A stretch of DNA of 64,000 bases from Pseudomonadota bacterium (GCA_023436885.1 JAEZHI010000045.1:62001-126000); one strand, 5' to 3'; counted from the first letter of the stretch, positions 9,201 to 17,775 are shown. Notes: generated by a model not told the origin, from the letters alone. Numbers and translations are program-made.

Positions 9201-10987
9201 TGCTGCTGTCGCTGTCGTTGAAGCTCGTCGCCGCTTTCGATCATCGGCATGTCTTCATCGATCCCGCTCCCAATACCGAAGCGGCGCTGGCCGAGCGGCG
9301 CCGGCTGTTTGCCTTGGCGCGCTCGAGCTGGGCGGACTATGACCAGACGAAACTTTCGCCGGGTGGCGGCATTTTCCTCAGGTCGCAAAAGTCGATCACG
9401 CTGTCCAGTGAAGCGAGGAACGCACTCGGCATCGATGCGACGATCCTGAGCCCCGACGAACTCGTTTCGGCCCTTTTGAAGGCGCCGGTCGATCTGCTGT
9501 TTTTCGGCGGTATCGGAACCTTCGTGCGCGGCAACGGCGAGAGCAACATCGAGGCTGGCGATCGCACCAATGACGGCGTTCGCATCTCCTCAGAGCACCT
9601 CAGGGCGCGCGTCATTGGCGAAGGCGCCAACCTCGGCATGACGCCGCGGGCTCGTGTCGACTTTGCGCGTCGGGGTGGCCGCGTCAATTCCGATGCCATC
9701 GATAATGTCGGCGGTGTCGCCACGTCCGATGCCGAGGTTAACATCAAGATTGCGCTCGGGCGGGCGATGGCAGCCGGCCGCTTGACGCTTTCCGAGCGTG
9801 ACGAGCTGCTCGCCAGCATGACCGATGATGTTGCTGCCGGCGTGTTGCGGCTTTGCCGGCGCCAGGTTGTCGCCCTGTCGGTGACGCGCGCGCGCGGTTC
9901 GGGCGAACTGCCGCGCTTGATGCGCCTCTCCGCCGTGCTGGCCGAGCGAGGGTTGCTGGATCCACACCGCGAAGGATTGCCGGACGAAGCGGCGGCTGGT
10001 CGCCTTGCTGCGTCTGGGGAGACGTTGTCGCGTCCGGAAACAGCCATCCTCATGGCGCATGCCAAGCTGATGCTGGCCGACGATCTGCTGGTCGGCCGGC
10101 TGATCGACGATCCGGCGCTCAACGACTGGCTGGTGCTCGCATTCCCGCAGGCCATGCGGGTTCGCTTTGCCGAAGACATTGCCGCCCACCGGCTTGCCCG
10201 CGATATCCTGGCAACCCGTGTCGCCGGCGCTGCTGTGGACGCAGCGGGGCCGACCTTCGTCAGCCGGCTCGGAGACGAAGCTGGTGTGGGTGCCGAGGAA
10301 GCCGTTCGGGCGCTTGTCGTGGCTGCCGCTGCATTCGGCACGGACGCAGTGACCGCAGAGATCGATACCCTGGAAGGCAAGATCTCCGGTGCCGTCTGGG
10401 TAGAACTCCGTCGTCGTGTCGCCGATTTCCTGACCGATGCGGCCCTCTGGGTCGCGCAGAATGGTTCGCCCGAGGGCGATCTCGCGGCAGCCATAGAGCG
10501 GCTTGCCGCCGGCGTCCGCCGTTTCCGTGAAAGCGCACCTGGCGCCAAGGCGGATCCAGTGCTGGTCTCGTCCGGCGTCCCCGAGCTGCTAGCGACCCGC
10601 CTTGCCAGCCTGCCGGCGGAACTCGGCAGTCTCGATCTCATCGTCATCGGTGAGGAAGTCGGCCGTTCCGTCGACGAGGTCTTGCCGGTGATGACGGCCA
10701 TCGACGAAGCGATCGCTGCCGATCTGGTCGACCGGCTTGCCGATCTGGTGCGTCCGGTCGATCTCTACGAGGGGCAGGCGGCGGAAATCGCCCGCCGCAC
10801 CTTTACAACGGCTCGCCGCCATATCGTCGCCCAGGCCATCGCCGAAGGCGGCGCGGACCTTTGGACGACGGCACGGGAGGGGCGAATCGGACGTTTGCGG
10901 CAGCTCATCGGCGACCTGCTGATCGGTGCGCCAACGGTGGCCAAGCTGACCGTGGCGGCGGGTTTGGTGGCCGAGTTGGCCGAATGA
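6239..10987 (+). CDS. gdhB: NAD-specific glutamate dehydrogenase (large type)
   Basis: Very large NAD-GDH (about 1582 residues) that deaminates glutamate to 2-oxoglutarate for catabolism. The long N-terminal half (ACT-like regulatory portions, for example SIRIYTPVWDDD and PFLVDSVMQELTDAGIEV) precedes the catalytic core with GGLRWSDRPEDFRTEILGLV and VPVGAKGGF, which contains the expected catalytic lysine, and then a nucleotide-binding region (FFGGIGTFVRG, VIGEGANLGMT). Length is typical of the roughly 180-kDa class found in alphaproteobacteria. ATG 6239 has GGAG at 6229-6232; an in-frame TTG at 6167 has no ribosome binding site. The gene stands alone and is followed by a hairpin and DUF2794. 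The symbol is a convention for this class, not something the sequence proves. Confidence 0.94.
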   Translation: MKRVMEVLKEARLDEAADLVARSNKPELAGLLKALYGKGAAEDVVAYTSSELIAFAEGAMSSLSLRVPGIHSIRIYTPVWDDDASHRKEVTVVDILNDNMPFLVDSVMQELTDAGIEVRLMVHPILSVVRGMSGRLLSIGDDPDSNRESFIQIHIARLPDAIAVDQLETRLDGLLTEVRAAVDDWPRMQALIKSVINVYRHTPPPLQPEAVAETVEFLNWLNADNFTFLGLREYLVGGDLKGDKLPALLSAGAGYGLLRDPAVKVLRRGREMVQVTPEITEFLRQTEPLMVAKANVKARVHRHAYLDYIGIKRYDAEGRLVSEIRLLGLFTSSAYTRSTHSIPYLRRKVGTTMARAGFDPESHSGRALRNILESYPRDELFQIDLDTLLEFSLAVLELGERPRIRVLARRDKFDRFVSLLVYVPRDRYTTDTRVAIGNYLAEAFDGRVSSVYPAFPEGPLARVHYIIGRDEGPTPAVAQTELEAAVARITRNWVDGFADACRAKFGPARGRKLIELYGRAFPEAYRASYDADMAVADVTLLELFVGDRSTAVDLIAGSLPSPRVSMRLMSKGGPVPLSARVPVLEAMGFTVLEEKTFEIDRPDGVIVLHDMALRRADGADVDLAREGNRLKALFMAVWLGKADSDRLNTLTLVAGLGWREIAMLRALSRYLGQIGLAHGHAYVAEALVRNAHVANLLITLFTVRFDPAFSGDRKARLGSLRKELEAALRDVPILDDDHILRQLANLIEAATRTTFFQISPEGEPHPVMAFKFDAERIDSLPAPRPFAEIWLHAPDVEGVHLRFGKVARGGLRWSDRPEDFRTEILGLVKAQQVKNAVIVPVGAKGGFVARRIAAGADRASAGIAAYERYVGTLIDLTDNIVGDVVVPPVSTVRYDGNDPYLVVAADKGTASFSDVANRIALSRHFWLADAFASGGSAGYDHKKMGITARGAFEAVKRHFRELDLDAEADPFTAVGVGDMSGDVFGNFMLLSLSLKLVAAFDHRHVFIDPAPNTEAALAERRRLFALARSSWADYDQTKLSPGGGIFLRSQKSITLSSEARNALGIDATILSPDELVSALLKAPVDLLFFGGIGTFVRGNGESNIEAGDRTNDGVRISSEHLRARVIGEGANLGMTPRARVDFARRGGRVNSDAIDNVGGVATSDAEVNIKIALGRAMAAGRLTLSERDELLASMTDDVAAGVLRLCRRQVVALSVTRARGSGELPRLMRLSAVLAERGLLDPHREGLPDEAAAGRLAASGETLSRPETAILMAHAKLMLADDLLVGRLIDDPALNDWLVLAFPQAMRVRFAEDIAAHRLARDILATRVAGAAVDAAGPTFVSRLGDEAGVGAEEAVRALVVAAAAFGTDAVTAEIDTLEGKISGAVWVELRRRVADFLTDAALWVAQNGSPEGDLAAAIERLAAGVRRFRESAPGAKADPVLVSSGVPELLATRLASLPAELGSLDLIVIGEEVGRSVDEVLPVMTAIDEAIAADLVDRLADLVRPVDLYEGQAAEIARRTFTTARRHIVAQAIAEGGADLWTTAREGRIGRLRQLIGDLLIGAPTVAKLTVAAGLVAELAE

Positions 10988-11041
10988 CGAGGGTTGGGAG
11001 CATGTTTCCTCGTTGCATTCGCCGTCGCCAGGGGCAATCAT

Positions 11042-11065
11042 GACCGTGACGTGACAATCACGGTC
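11042..11065 (+). promoter_or_regulatory. Perfect inverted repeat touching the DUF2794 ribosome binding site
   Basis: Arms GACCGTGA (11042-11049) and TCACGGTC (11058-11065) with an 8-nt loop CGTGACAA. The GGAGG Shine-Dalgarno sequence begins at the very next base (11066). It could be a protein operator or an RNA hairpin controlling access to the ribosome binding site; it lacks the T-run of a terminator. Confidence 0.45.
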
Positions 11066-11075
11066 GGAGGTGCGC

Positions 11076-11489
11076 TTGAGCGGCGAGAGCAACGAAGGAG
11101 CGGCTGAGCCCGCAAATCTGGTCGCGCTGGCGCGCGGCGGTCAACAGGCGCCAGCGCTTGGCGATTCCCGCCAAAAGGCGCGCGAGCTCGACTATGTTGC
11201 CTTCGACCGTCGCGAACTCTCAGAGATCCTCAAGGTCTACGGCCGCATGGTCGCGGCCGGAGAGTGGCGCGATTACGCGATAGATCTGCTTCCCGACCGA
11301 GCCGTTTTCTCGATCTTCCGGCGTTCGTCGGAGATGCCGCTCTACAGGGTCGAGAAGAACCCCAAGCTCGCACGCCGGCAGGGCGCCTATTCGGTTATCG
11401 CCCAGACCGGCATGATCCTGAAGCGCGGCGGCGAACTGGATCGCGTGCTGCGCGTCATCGACAAATCATGGCTTTCAGTCGCCGAGTAA
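11076..11489 (+). CDS. DUF2794 domain protein
   Basis: A 137-residue soluble protein of the DUF2794 family, which I associate with alphaproteobacteria; function unknown. The conserved block runs from VAFDRRELSEILKVYGRMVA through EWRDYAIDLL, AVFSIFRR, PLYRVEK and KLARRQGAYSV. I prefer TTG 11076 because GGAGG at 11066-11070 is 5 nt upstream; GTG 11070 overlaps that site. Convergent with the aldo/keto reductase gene, stop codons only 6 bp apart. It lies 88 bp downstream of NAD-GDH but behind its own hairpin. Confidence 0.85.
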   Translation: MSGESNEGAAEPANLVALARGGQQAPALGDSRQKARELDYVAFDRRELSEILKVYGRMVAAGEWRDYAIDLLPDRAVFSIFRRSSEMPLYRVEKNPKLARRQGAYSVIAQTGMILKRGGELDRVLRVIDKSWLSVAE

Positions 11490-11495
11490 TCCCGC

Positions 11496-12548
11496 TCAGG
11501 GGCAGGGATTGCCAAAATGCTGGTGCAGGTCGTCGACCGCTGCCTGCATGTCGGCCGTCCATACAAACTCGGCTGCTGCTAGGTTGCTGTCCAGTTGAGC
11601 GTCGGCGCTCGGTCCGATAATCACCGAGGCCACGGTTGGCTGGTTCATGGCAAAGGCAATGGCGAAGGTGACCGGGTCAGCTCCAAACCGCCGAGCGAGA
11701 TCAACGTAGGCGGCGATTGCCGCGTCGGAGTGCGGCTTCTCATAGCGCTGCAGCCGGTTGAAGAGGGCCTTCCGGCTGTGAGCGGGTAGGGCGCCGTTCC
11801 GATATTTTCCTGTCAGATAGCCTTGCGCCAACGACGAATAGGGGAGTAGCCCGATTTCCTCGCGCAGGGCGATTTCGGCAAGGCCGCCTTCCCAGGTGCG
11901 GTTGACGAAGCTGTAGGCGTTCTGAACCGAGATCGGACGTGGCCCGACGCCGCGTTCCGCGGCGAAGACGAAGCGCATCAGGCCGTAAGGACTCTCGTTG
12001 GAGAGGCCAAAGTGGCGGATCTTGCCGACAGTGATGAGCTCGCCAAAGGCGGCGGCTGTCTCGTCTATGGCCGTCTCGTCGCTGGCGGGCGCAAATGGCT
12101 TGAAGCGCGTTGGTACCGTGCCCCAGTCGGACACGACCCGGTCCGGCCAGTGGATCTGATAGAGATCGATGTAGTCCGTCTTCAGCCGGCGCAGCGACTT
12201 GTCGACTGCTTCGAATATCTGTGCGCGGGTGAGCCGCGTTGGTGAGCCGTCATCTCGGAACCAGTCGCTGCTGCTGCGGCCGCAGACCTTGGTGGCAAGA
12301 ATCACGTCTTGGCGCCGACCGCTCTTCTGGAACCAGTCGCCAAGGATCGTCTCGGTCACGCCTTGTGTCTCGCGCTTTGGCGGGACCGAGTACATCTCGG
12401 CCGTGTCGATGAAGTTGATGCCCGCGCCGACCGACCGATCGAGAATGGCGCAAGCCTCTTCAGCGTTGGTCTGTTCGCCATAGGTCATGGTCCCCAGGCA
12501 AATGGGCGTGACAAGCAGCTCGGAGCGGCCGAGACGGCGTTTCTGCAT
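11496..12548 (-). CDS. tas: Aldo/keto reductase, Tas-like
   Basis: NADPH-dependent oxidoreductase of the aldo/keto reductase superfamily, 350 residues. The catalytic tetrad is visible: Asp48 and Tyr53 in INFIDTAEMYSVPP, Lys87 in ILATKVCG and His133 in LYQIHWPD. The opening MQKRRLGRSELLVTPICLGT and the PPKRETQGVTE stretch resemble E. coli Tas (346 residues). The natural substrate is unknown. I chose ATG 12548 by homology; a second in-frame ATG at 12572 would add eight residues, and neither has an ideal ribosome binding site. Confidence 0.9.
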   Translation of the reverse strand: MQKRRLGRSELLVTPICLGTMTYGEQTNAEEACAILDRSVGAGINFIDTAEMYSVPPKRETQGVTETILGDWFQKSGRRQDVILATKVCGRSSSDWFRDDGSPTRLTRAQIFEAVDKSLRRLKTDYIDLYQIHWPDRVVSDWGTVPTRFKPFAPASDETAIDETAAAFGELITVGKIRHFGLSNESPYGLMRFVFAAERGVGPRPISVQNAYSFVNRTWEGGLAEIALREEIGLLPYSSLAQGYLTGKYRNGALPAHSRKALFNRLQRYEKPHSDAAIAAYVDLARRFGADPVTFAIAFAMNQPTVASVIIGPSADAQLDSNLAAAEFVWTADMQAAVDDLHQHFGNPCP

Positions 12549-12755
12549 GGACAAAGACTTTCCTTGGTTCATTCGATGTCGGGGATGAGCGCCAGGAGGT
12601 CGGTGACGCCGACATCGATTCCAGCTTGGGTGAGTAGTGTGGTGATCTGACTGCGATGACCTTGCGTTCATCCAGCCATAGCAAGGCTCCAGATACGGAA
12701 ATAGCCGCGAACGTTCGCGTAGGCTCTCCTCGCGACTGCTCCATTTGTTCGGCAG

Positions 12756-13385
12756 CTAGCCCTTGCTCTTGATCTGCTCGATCAAGGCTTCGACCGACGG
12801 CAGGATTCGCCCGACGATAATTTCGACGCCAGCAGCGTTGGGATGCATATGATCGGCCTGATTGAGGCTGGCATCGCCGGCGACGCCATCGAGGAAGAAC
12901 GGATAAAGCAGCGTGCCATGCTTCTTGGCGAGGTCTGGGAAGATGGCGTCGAAGCTGTTGGCATAGTCGGCGCCGAGATTGGGCGCGGCGCGCATGCCCG
13001 CGAGAAGGACCGGAGCTCCCGTTTCTCCAAGTCGCGTCAACAGCTCGTCCAATGTTTCGCGCACGAGGGTTGGGTCGTGGCCCCGCAGCATATCGTTTGC
13101 CCCGAGTTCCACGATGACGCCATCGGCACCGTCGGCGAGCGCCCAGTCGAGACGGGCGAGGCCGTCGGCGGCCGTGTCGCCGGATACGCCGGCATTGATG
13201 ATCTCGACATCATGGCCGCTTTTTCTGAGTGCTGCTTCCAGCCGGTCGGGAAAGGCGTCCTGGCTGAGAACGCCATAGCCGGCAGTGAGACTGTCGCCGA
13301 GCGCGACGATACGCATGGGCTTGGCCTCTGCGCTGGCAAGGCTGGCGAAGAGGGCGAGAACGAACGCAAATATCCGATGTCTCAC
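12756..13385 (-). CDS. tesA: SGNH/GDSL arylesterase, TesA-like, exported
   Basis: Multifunctional esterase / lysophospholipase of the TesA type, 209 residues. The N-terminus (RHRIFAFVLALFASLASA) is a signal peptide, so the enzyme is probably periplasmic. The four SGNH blocks are present: GDSLTAGYG (Ser about 32), GVSGDTA, GANDMLRG and DHMHPN (Asp-His). GTG start at 13385 is set by the signal peptide; longer in-frame sequence upstream is antisense to the ABC gene. It is divergent from ybbA-ybbP, the same arrangement as tesA/ybbAP in E. coli, which supports orthology. Confidence 0.92.
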   Translation of the reverse strand: MRHRIFAFVLALFASLASAEAKPMRIVALGDSLTAGYGVLSQDAFPDRLEAALRKSGHDVEIINAGVSGDTAADGLARLDWALADGADGVIVELGANDMLRGHDPTLVRETLDELLTRLGETGAPVLLAGMRAAPNLGADYANSFDAIFPDLAKKHGTLLYPFFLDGVAGDASLNQADHMHPNAAGVEIIVGRILPSVEALIEQIKSKG

Positions 13386-13503
13386 GGCCTTTTGACCTAG
13401 CTTGCAATGGTTTCGGGGCCGCCCATATGACAGGCTCAAGCTTTCTTCGGCAAGCCCCGCCGGCTTCACGTGTGCCTGAACCGCCAGATTTGAAGGTCTA
13501 TCC

Positions 13504-14199
13504 TTGCCAGATCCCGCCATCGCTCTTTCCCAGGTCGATCTCAGTCTCGGTAGCGGCGCTGCCCGTGTCCATATCCTGAAGAGCCTGTCATTTGCCATTG
13601 AAGCCGGTACCAGCGTCGGCATCGTTGGGCCATCTGGCTCGGGCAAGTCGACGCTGCTGATGGTACTGGCCGGCCTTGAACGGGTCGATAGCGGCGCGGT
13701 TACCGTTGGCGGTGAGCGGCTCGACCGCATGGGCGAGGATGCACTGGCCCGCTTTCGCGGTCGTTCCGTCGGCATCGTTTTCCAGTCGTTTCATCTGATG
13801 CCGACCATGACGGCGCTGGAGAATGTTGCGGTGCCGCTGGAACTCAGCGGGCGGCGCGATGCGTTCGAGCGGGCGCGGGTCGAACTCGAGGCGGTTGGGC
13901 TCGGCCATCGCCTCGATCATCATCCGGCGGAGCTCTCGGGCGGCGAGCAACAACGTGTCGCGATTGCGAGGGCGCTTGCCCCGGAGCCATCCATCCTGAT
14001 CGCCGACGAGCCGACAGGCAATCTCGACACCGAAACCGGTCGGGACATCGTTCGCCTGATGTTCGAGGCTAGGGCGCGGCGAGGCGCGACGCTTATTCTC
14101 GTGACCCATGACCGGACATTGGCGGACGCCTGCGATCGGCGCATTGTCATGCGCTCCGGCGAAATCGTCGAGGATGTTCAGGCGGAGGCTGCACAGTGA
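13504..14199 (+). CDS. ybbA: ABC transporter ATP-binding protein, YbbA-like
   Basis: 231-residue ATPase of the LolD/MacB-type ABC group. Walker A is GPSGSGKST, the Q-loop region FQSFHLMPTMTALENV, the signature LSGGEQQRVAIARAL, and Walker B ILIADEPTGNLD. It presumably energises the FtsX-like permease encoded by the next gene, with which it overlaps by 4 nt. TTG 13504 follows AAGG by 7 nt. Relatives act on membrane lipids, lipoproteins or peptides; substrate here unknown. Confidence 0.93.
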   Translation: MPDPAIALSQVDLSLGSGAARVHILKSLSFAIEAGTSVGIVGPSGSGKSTLLMVLAGLERVDSGAVTVGGERLDRMGEDALARFRGRSVGIVFQSFHLMPTMTALENVAVPLELSGRRDAFERARVELEAVGLGHRLDHHPAELSGGEQQRVAIARALAPEPSILIADEPTGNLDTETGRDIVRLMFEARARRGATLILVTHDRTLADACDRRIVMRSGEIVEDVQAEAAQ

Positions 14200-16754
14200 G
14201 TGGCGGTTCTCCAGGGTGGAAGGCTGCCTTTCGTCTTGCCGCCCGCGAGGCGCGCGGCGGGCTATCGGGGTTTCGCATTTTCATCGCTGCCATCGCGCTC
14301 GGTGTGGCTGCCATCGCTGCTGTCGGCTCGACCAGTCGTGCGATCACCGAGGGTATCGCCTTGCAGGGGCGGGAAATCCTCGGTGGCGATATTGCTGTTC
14401 GCTTTGGCGGTGAGGTCCCGCCCCAGGATGTGCTGGCCTCGCTTGGTGCGCGTGGCCGGCTTTCGACTGTAACACTCGTCAATTCCATGGCCCGGCGCAC
14501 CGACGGCGAGGCCCAGGCACTGGTTCGCATCAAGGCGGTGGACGATGTCTATCCGCTGACTGGTGAGCTGCGTCTCGAGGGGGGCGGCAAGCTTGCGGAT
14601 GCCCTTGCTCCTGCTGCCGATGGCGCGATCGGTGTCGTCGTCGAGCCCATCCTCGCCGATCGGCTCGACGTGAAGGTGGGCGACCGCATCGCGATCGGCC
14701 GGGCGACCGCCGAAGTGCGTGGGGTGATTGCCGGGGAGCCGGATCAGGTCGGCACCGGTGTCGCCTATGGTCCTCGCGTCATGATGAGCCGGGCTTCGCT
14801 TGCCGCCACCGATATCGTTCAGCCGGGAAGCCTCGTCGAGACAACCGTTCGCCTCGCTTTACCCGACGGCACGACTGATGCTGCAGTTACGGCGGTGGCT
14901 TCCGAACTTAAAGCTGCGCAGTCCGAAAGCGGGCGACGCGTTTCCACCCGGCTGGACGCGGCTCCCGGCCTTGAGCGCAATGTCGACCGCTTCTCGGAAT
15001 TTCTAACCTTGGTCGGACTGACTGCGCTCATTGTCGGCGGTGTCGGCGTCACCAATGCCGTCAAAGCCTTCATCGACCGAAAGCGCGACAGCATCGCCAC
15101 GCTGAAGGCGGTCGGCGCGCCCGGCGGATTCGTGGTCGCGGTCTATCTGGTCGAGATTGGCGTGATCGCCACGATTGGCGTGGTGCTTGGCCTGGCGTTG
15201 GGCCTTGTCCCACCGTTCTTTGCCGGGGGACTGATTGCCTCCGCACTCGATCTTCCCATCGAGATCGGTATCTATCCGGGCGAACTCGTGCTCGCCGCCG
15301 CCTATGGTTTTCTCACCGCCTTTGCCTTTGCCATCTGGTCGCTCGGCCGGGCACACGATGTGCCGGTGAGCGCCCTGTTTCGGGAGAAGGTGGCTCCAGA
15401 GCGTCGCTTGCCTCGGCGTGTCTATATCTTGGCAACAGCGATCTCGGTGTTACTGCTGGCGCTGCTTGCCATTGCGGCGGCATCCGATCGTTTCGTGGCG
15501 ATGGTCTTCGTCCTGTCGATGGCGGTGATTTTCCTGGTCTTGTCCGGTGTCGCGAGCCTGATCCGGCGGCTCGCCGGACGGATACCTGCGGTTGGTTCGG
15601 CGGAATTTCGGCTTGCCCTCCGCAACATCCATCGGCGCGGCGGTTTGACGCTTTCGGTGGTGCTGTCGCTTGGTCTGGGTCTGACGCTGATGGTCGCGCT
15701 GGCGCTGATCGATACTGGTCTAAGGCGACAGTTGACATCGACCTTGCCCGAGAAGGCGCCGACATTTTTCGTCCTCGACATCCGTTCAAACGAGTTCGAT
15801 GCCTTTTCAAACCTCGTGAAGGCGACGGTTCCCGGCACGACGCTCGAAACCGTGCCGATGCTGCGTGGTCGCATCACGGCGCTGAAGGGTGTGCCGGTCG
15901 ACAAGATCGACGCTCCTGAAAGTGCTCGCTGGGCGCTTTCGGGCGATCGTGGCATCACGCTCTCCGCCGATCCTCCCGCGAACTCGACACTCGCCTCCGG
16001 TGCCTGGTGGCCCAAAGATTACAAGGGCGAACCGCTTGTGTCCTTCGAGGATCAGTTGGCGCGCGAGTTCGGCCTCAAGATCGGCGACACGGTGACCGTC
16101 AGCGTGCTGGGGCGCGAGATCACGGCCAAGGTTGCCAGCACGCGTAAGGTCGAGTGGCAGTCGCTCAGCATCAACTTCGTGATGGTGTTCTCGCCCAACA
16201 CCTTTGCCGGTGCGCCGTATTCCGTGCTGTCGACCGCGGCGTTGCCCGGCGGCGGCGACCGACAGACCGAGGGGCGGCTGATCAAGGCGGTGGTTGCCGC
16301 CTTCCCAACGGCGACCATGGTTCGGGTCAAGGACGTGCTCGCCACGGTCAATGACCTCGTTGGTTCTCTGACGCTGGCAATCCGCGCGGCCGCTTCGATT
16401 GCGCTCGCCGCCTCCATCCTCGTGCTGGCCGGTGCGCTTGCGTCCGGCCACCGGCAACGCGTCTACGACGCTGTTCTCCTCAAGACATTCGGGGCGACAC
16501 GCGCCCGTGTTTTGATGGCTTTCGCGCTTGAGTATGCGGCGCTTGGTCTTCTTACGGCGGTGTTCGCGCTGATAGCCGGAGGCGCTGCTGCCTGGGGCGT
16601 GCTCACCAGAATCATGGACGTTCCGGTCGATCTCAATGTCTGGGTAGCGCTTGCCGCCGTGGCCGTGGCGCTCTTGTTGACCATCGGTTTGGGTTTGCTC
16701 GGAACCTTCCGCGCGTTGTCGGCAAAAGCCGCGCCCGTTCTGCGGAATCTTTAA
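14196..16754 (+). CDS. ybbP: FtsX-like ABC transporter permease, YbbP-like
   Basis: 852-residue membrane protein with the doubled MacB/FtsX layout: an N-terminal membrane helix (FRIFIAAIALGVAAIAAVG), a large extracytoplasmic domain, a central group of helices (LVGLTALIVGGVGVTNAV onward), a second extracytoplasmic domain, and a C-terminal group of helices ending near ALSAKAAPVL. The GTG start lies inside the ybbA stop (GTGA), so translation is coupled. It forms a transport or mechanotransmission unit with YbbA; the substrate is unknown. Confidence 0.93.
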   Translation: MSGGSPGWKAAFRLAAREARGGLSGFRIFIAAIALGVAAIAAVGSTSRAITEGIALQGREILGGDIAVRFGGEVPPQDVLASLGARGRLSTVTLVNSMARRTDGEAQALVRIKAVDDVYPLTGELRLEGGGKLADALAPAADGAIGVVVEPILADRLDVKVGDRIAIGRATAEVRGVIAGEPDQVGTGVAYGPRVMMSRASLAATDIVQPGSLVETTVRLALPDGTTDAAVTAVASELKAAQSESGRRVSTRLDAAPGLERNVDRFSEFLTLVGLTALIVGGVGVTNAVKAFIDRKRDSIATLKAVGAPGGFVVAVYLVEIGVIATIGVVLGLALGLVPPFFAGGLIASALDLPIEIGIYPGELVLAAAYGFLTAFAFAIWSLGRAHDVPVSALFREKVAPERRLPRRVYILATAISVLLLALLAIAAASDRFVAMVFVLSMAVIFLVLSGVASLIRRLAGRIPAVGSAEFRLALRNIHRRGGLTLSVVLSLGLGLTLMVALALIDTGLRRQLTSTLPEKAPTFFVLDIRSNEFDAFSNLVKATVPGTTLETVPMLRGRITALKGVPVDKIDAPESARWALSGDRGITLSADPPANSTLASGAWWPKDYKGEPLVSFEDQLAREFGLKIGDTVTVSVLGREITAKVASTRKVEWQSLSINFVMVFSPNTFAGAPYSVLSTAALPGGGDRQTEGRLIKAVVAAFPTATMVRVKDVLATVNDLVGSLTLAIRAAASIALAASILVLAGALASGHRQRVYDAVLLKTFGATRARVLMAFALEYAALGLLTAVFALIAGGAAAWGVLTRIMDVPVDLNVWVALAAVAVALLLTIGLGLLGTFRALSAKAAPVLRNL

Positions 16755-16791
16755 ATCTTCGTCATGTTTGCCCGAGTCGCGGCGGGCGCCC

Positions 16792-16820
16792 TTGAGCTTT
16801 CAGGGGCATGCGCCCATATT
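16792..16820 (+). promoter_or_regulatory. Candidate promoter for the Bax-inhibitor-1 gene
   Basis: TTGAGC (16792-16797), 17-bp spacer, CATATT (16815-16820). The implied transcript begins about 60 nt before the start codon, leaving a short structured leader that includes a GGGAG / CTCCC-like and a CTTCT / AGAAG pairing. Confidence 0.45.
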
Positions 16821-16826
16821 GTTTCT

Positions 16827-16889
16827 GCGAGCGGTGGGAGGCTCTCCTTCCCTGCTTCTTCGCTTTTCTAGAGAAGGATCGAGGCCCCA
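16827..16889 (+). ncRNA. Possible ybhL-type leader RNA
   Basis: About 60 nt between the candidate promoter and the start of the Bax-inhibitor-1 (YbhL) gene. A conserved RNA motif named ybhL has been described upstream of ybhL in alphaproteobacteria. Position fits, and short complementary segments are visible (CTTCT at about 16856 with AGAAG at about 16872). I cannot score it against the covariance model. Confidence 0.3.
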
Positions 16890-17639
16890 ATGGCATTCCC
16901 TGAACGCAACATCCCCTCCGGTTATGGTTCCCGGACCTATTCCGCGGAGATCGATCAGGGTCTCCGCAGCTACATGCTGTCGGTCTACAATTACATGGCG
17001 ATCGGTCTCGCCGTGACCGGCGGTGTCGCGGCTTTGGCCGCAAATGCCGCTGTGACAAGCTGGGACCCGATTACCCTCAGCTCCTTCGGCGTCGCGCTCT
17101 ACACGAGCCCGTTGCAGTGGCTGGTCATGCTAGCCCCCATCGGTCTGGTACTTGTCTTCTCCTTCGGCATCCAGCGTCTGAGCATGCCGGTGGCGCAGGG
17201 CCTGTTCTGGGCTTTCGCCGCGCTGATGGGCCTGTCGCTGTCGTCGATCTTCCTGGTTTACACCCAGCAGTCGATCACGCAGGTCTTCTTCATCTCGGCT
17301 GCCGCCTTTGCAGGCCTTAGCCTCTATGGTTACACGACCAAGCGCGATCTCAGCGCCATGGGTTCGTTCCTGATCATGGGCCTGTTCGGCCTGATCATCG
17401 CCTCGCTGGTGAACATCTTCATGCAGTCCTCTGCAATGGAGTTCGCCATCTCGATCATCGGCGTGGGCATCTTTGCTGGTCTGACTGCTTATGACACGCA
17501 GACCATCAAGGAGATGTATTACGAGGGTGACGACCGGACCACTGCCGGCCGCAAGGCCATCATGGGTGCCCTCAACCTCTATATGGACTTCATCAACCTG
17601 TTCATCATGCTGCTTCGCCTGATGGGCGAGCGTCGCTGA
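16890..17639 (+). CDS. Bax inhibitor-1 / YbhL family membrane protein
   Basis: 249-residue integral membrane protein of the BI-1 (TMBIM, YbhL/YccA) family. About seven hydrophobic segments follow a short hydrophilic N-terminus (MAFPERNIPSGYGSRTYSAE). The family signature is near the end: GIFAGLTAYDTQTIKEMYYEG and ALNLYMDFINLFIMLLRLMG. Family members include a pH-gated Ca2+ leak channel (YetJ) and a modulator of FtsH proteolysis (YccA); which applies here is unknown. ATG with GAGG upstream; followed by a strong terminator. Confidence 0.93.
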   Translation: MAFPERNIPSGYGSRTYSAEIDQGLRSYMLSVYNYMAIGLAVTGGVAALAANAAVTSWDPITLSSFGVALYTSPLQWLVMLAPIGLVLVFSFGIQRLSMPVAQGLFWAFAALMGLSLSSIFLVYTQQSITQVFFISAAAFAGLSLYGYTTKRDLSAMGSFLIMGLFGLIIASLVNIFMQSSAMEFAISIIGVGIFAGLTAYDTQTIKEMYYEGDDRTTAGRKAIMGALNLYMDFINLFIMLLRLMGERR

Positions 17640-17670
17640 CGTTCATCGATATCGTCCTGATCACACTTTG

Positions 17671-17705
17671 CGGCGCCGGGTTCATCCTCGGCGCCGTTTT
17701 TATTT
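17671..17705 (+). terminator. Rho-independent terminator after the BI-1 gene
   Basis: 8-bp stem CGGCGCCG (17671-17678) / CGGCGCCG (17689-17696), 10-nt loop, then TTTTTATTT. Confidence 0.9.
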
Positions 17706-17775
17706 GAGGCGAAGGCTTGAGCGTGCGATCTAGAGCCGGCGTACTGCCGCGCTCTTGTGTTTTCCGGATTCAATC

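Noticed and set aside
9337..10701. Ser/Arg/Ala-rich frame antisense to NAD-GDH
   Set aside because: Composition is that of a shadow frame, and the opposite strand encodes conserved GDH sequence.
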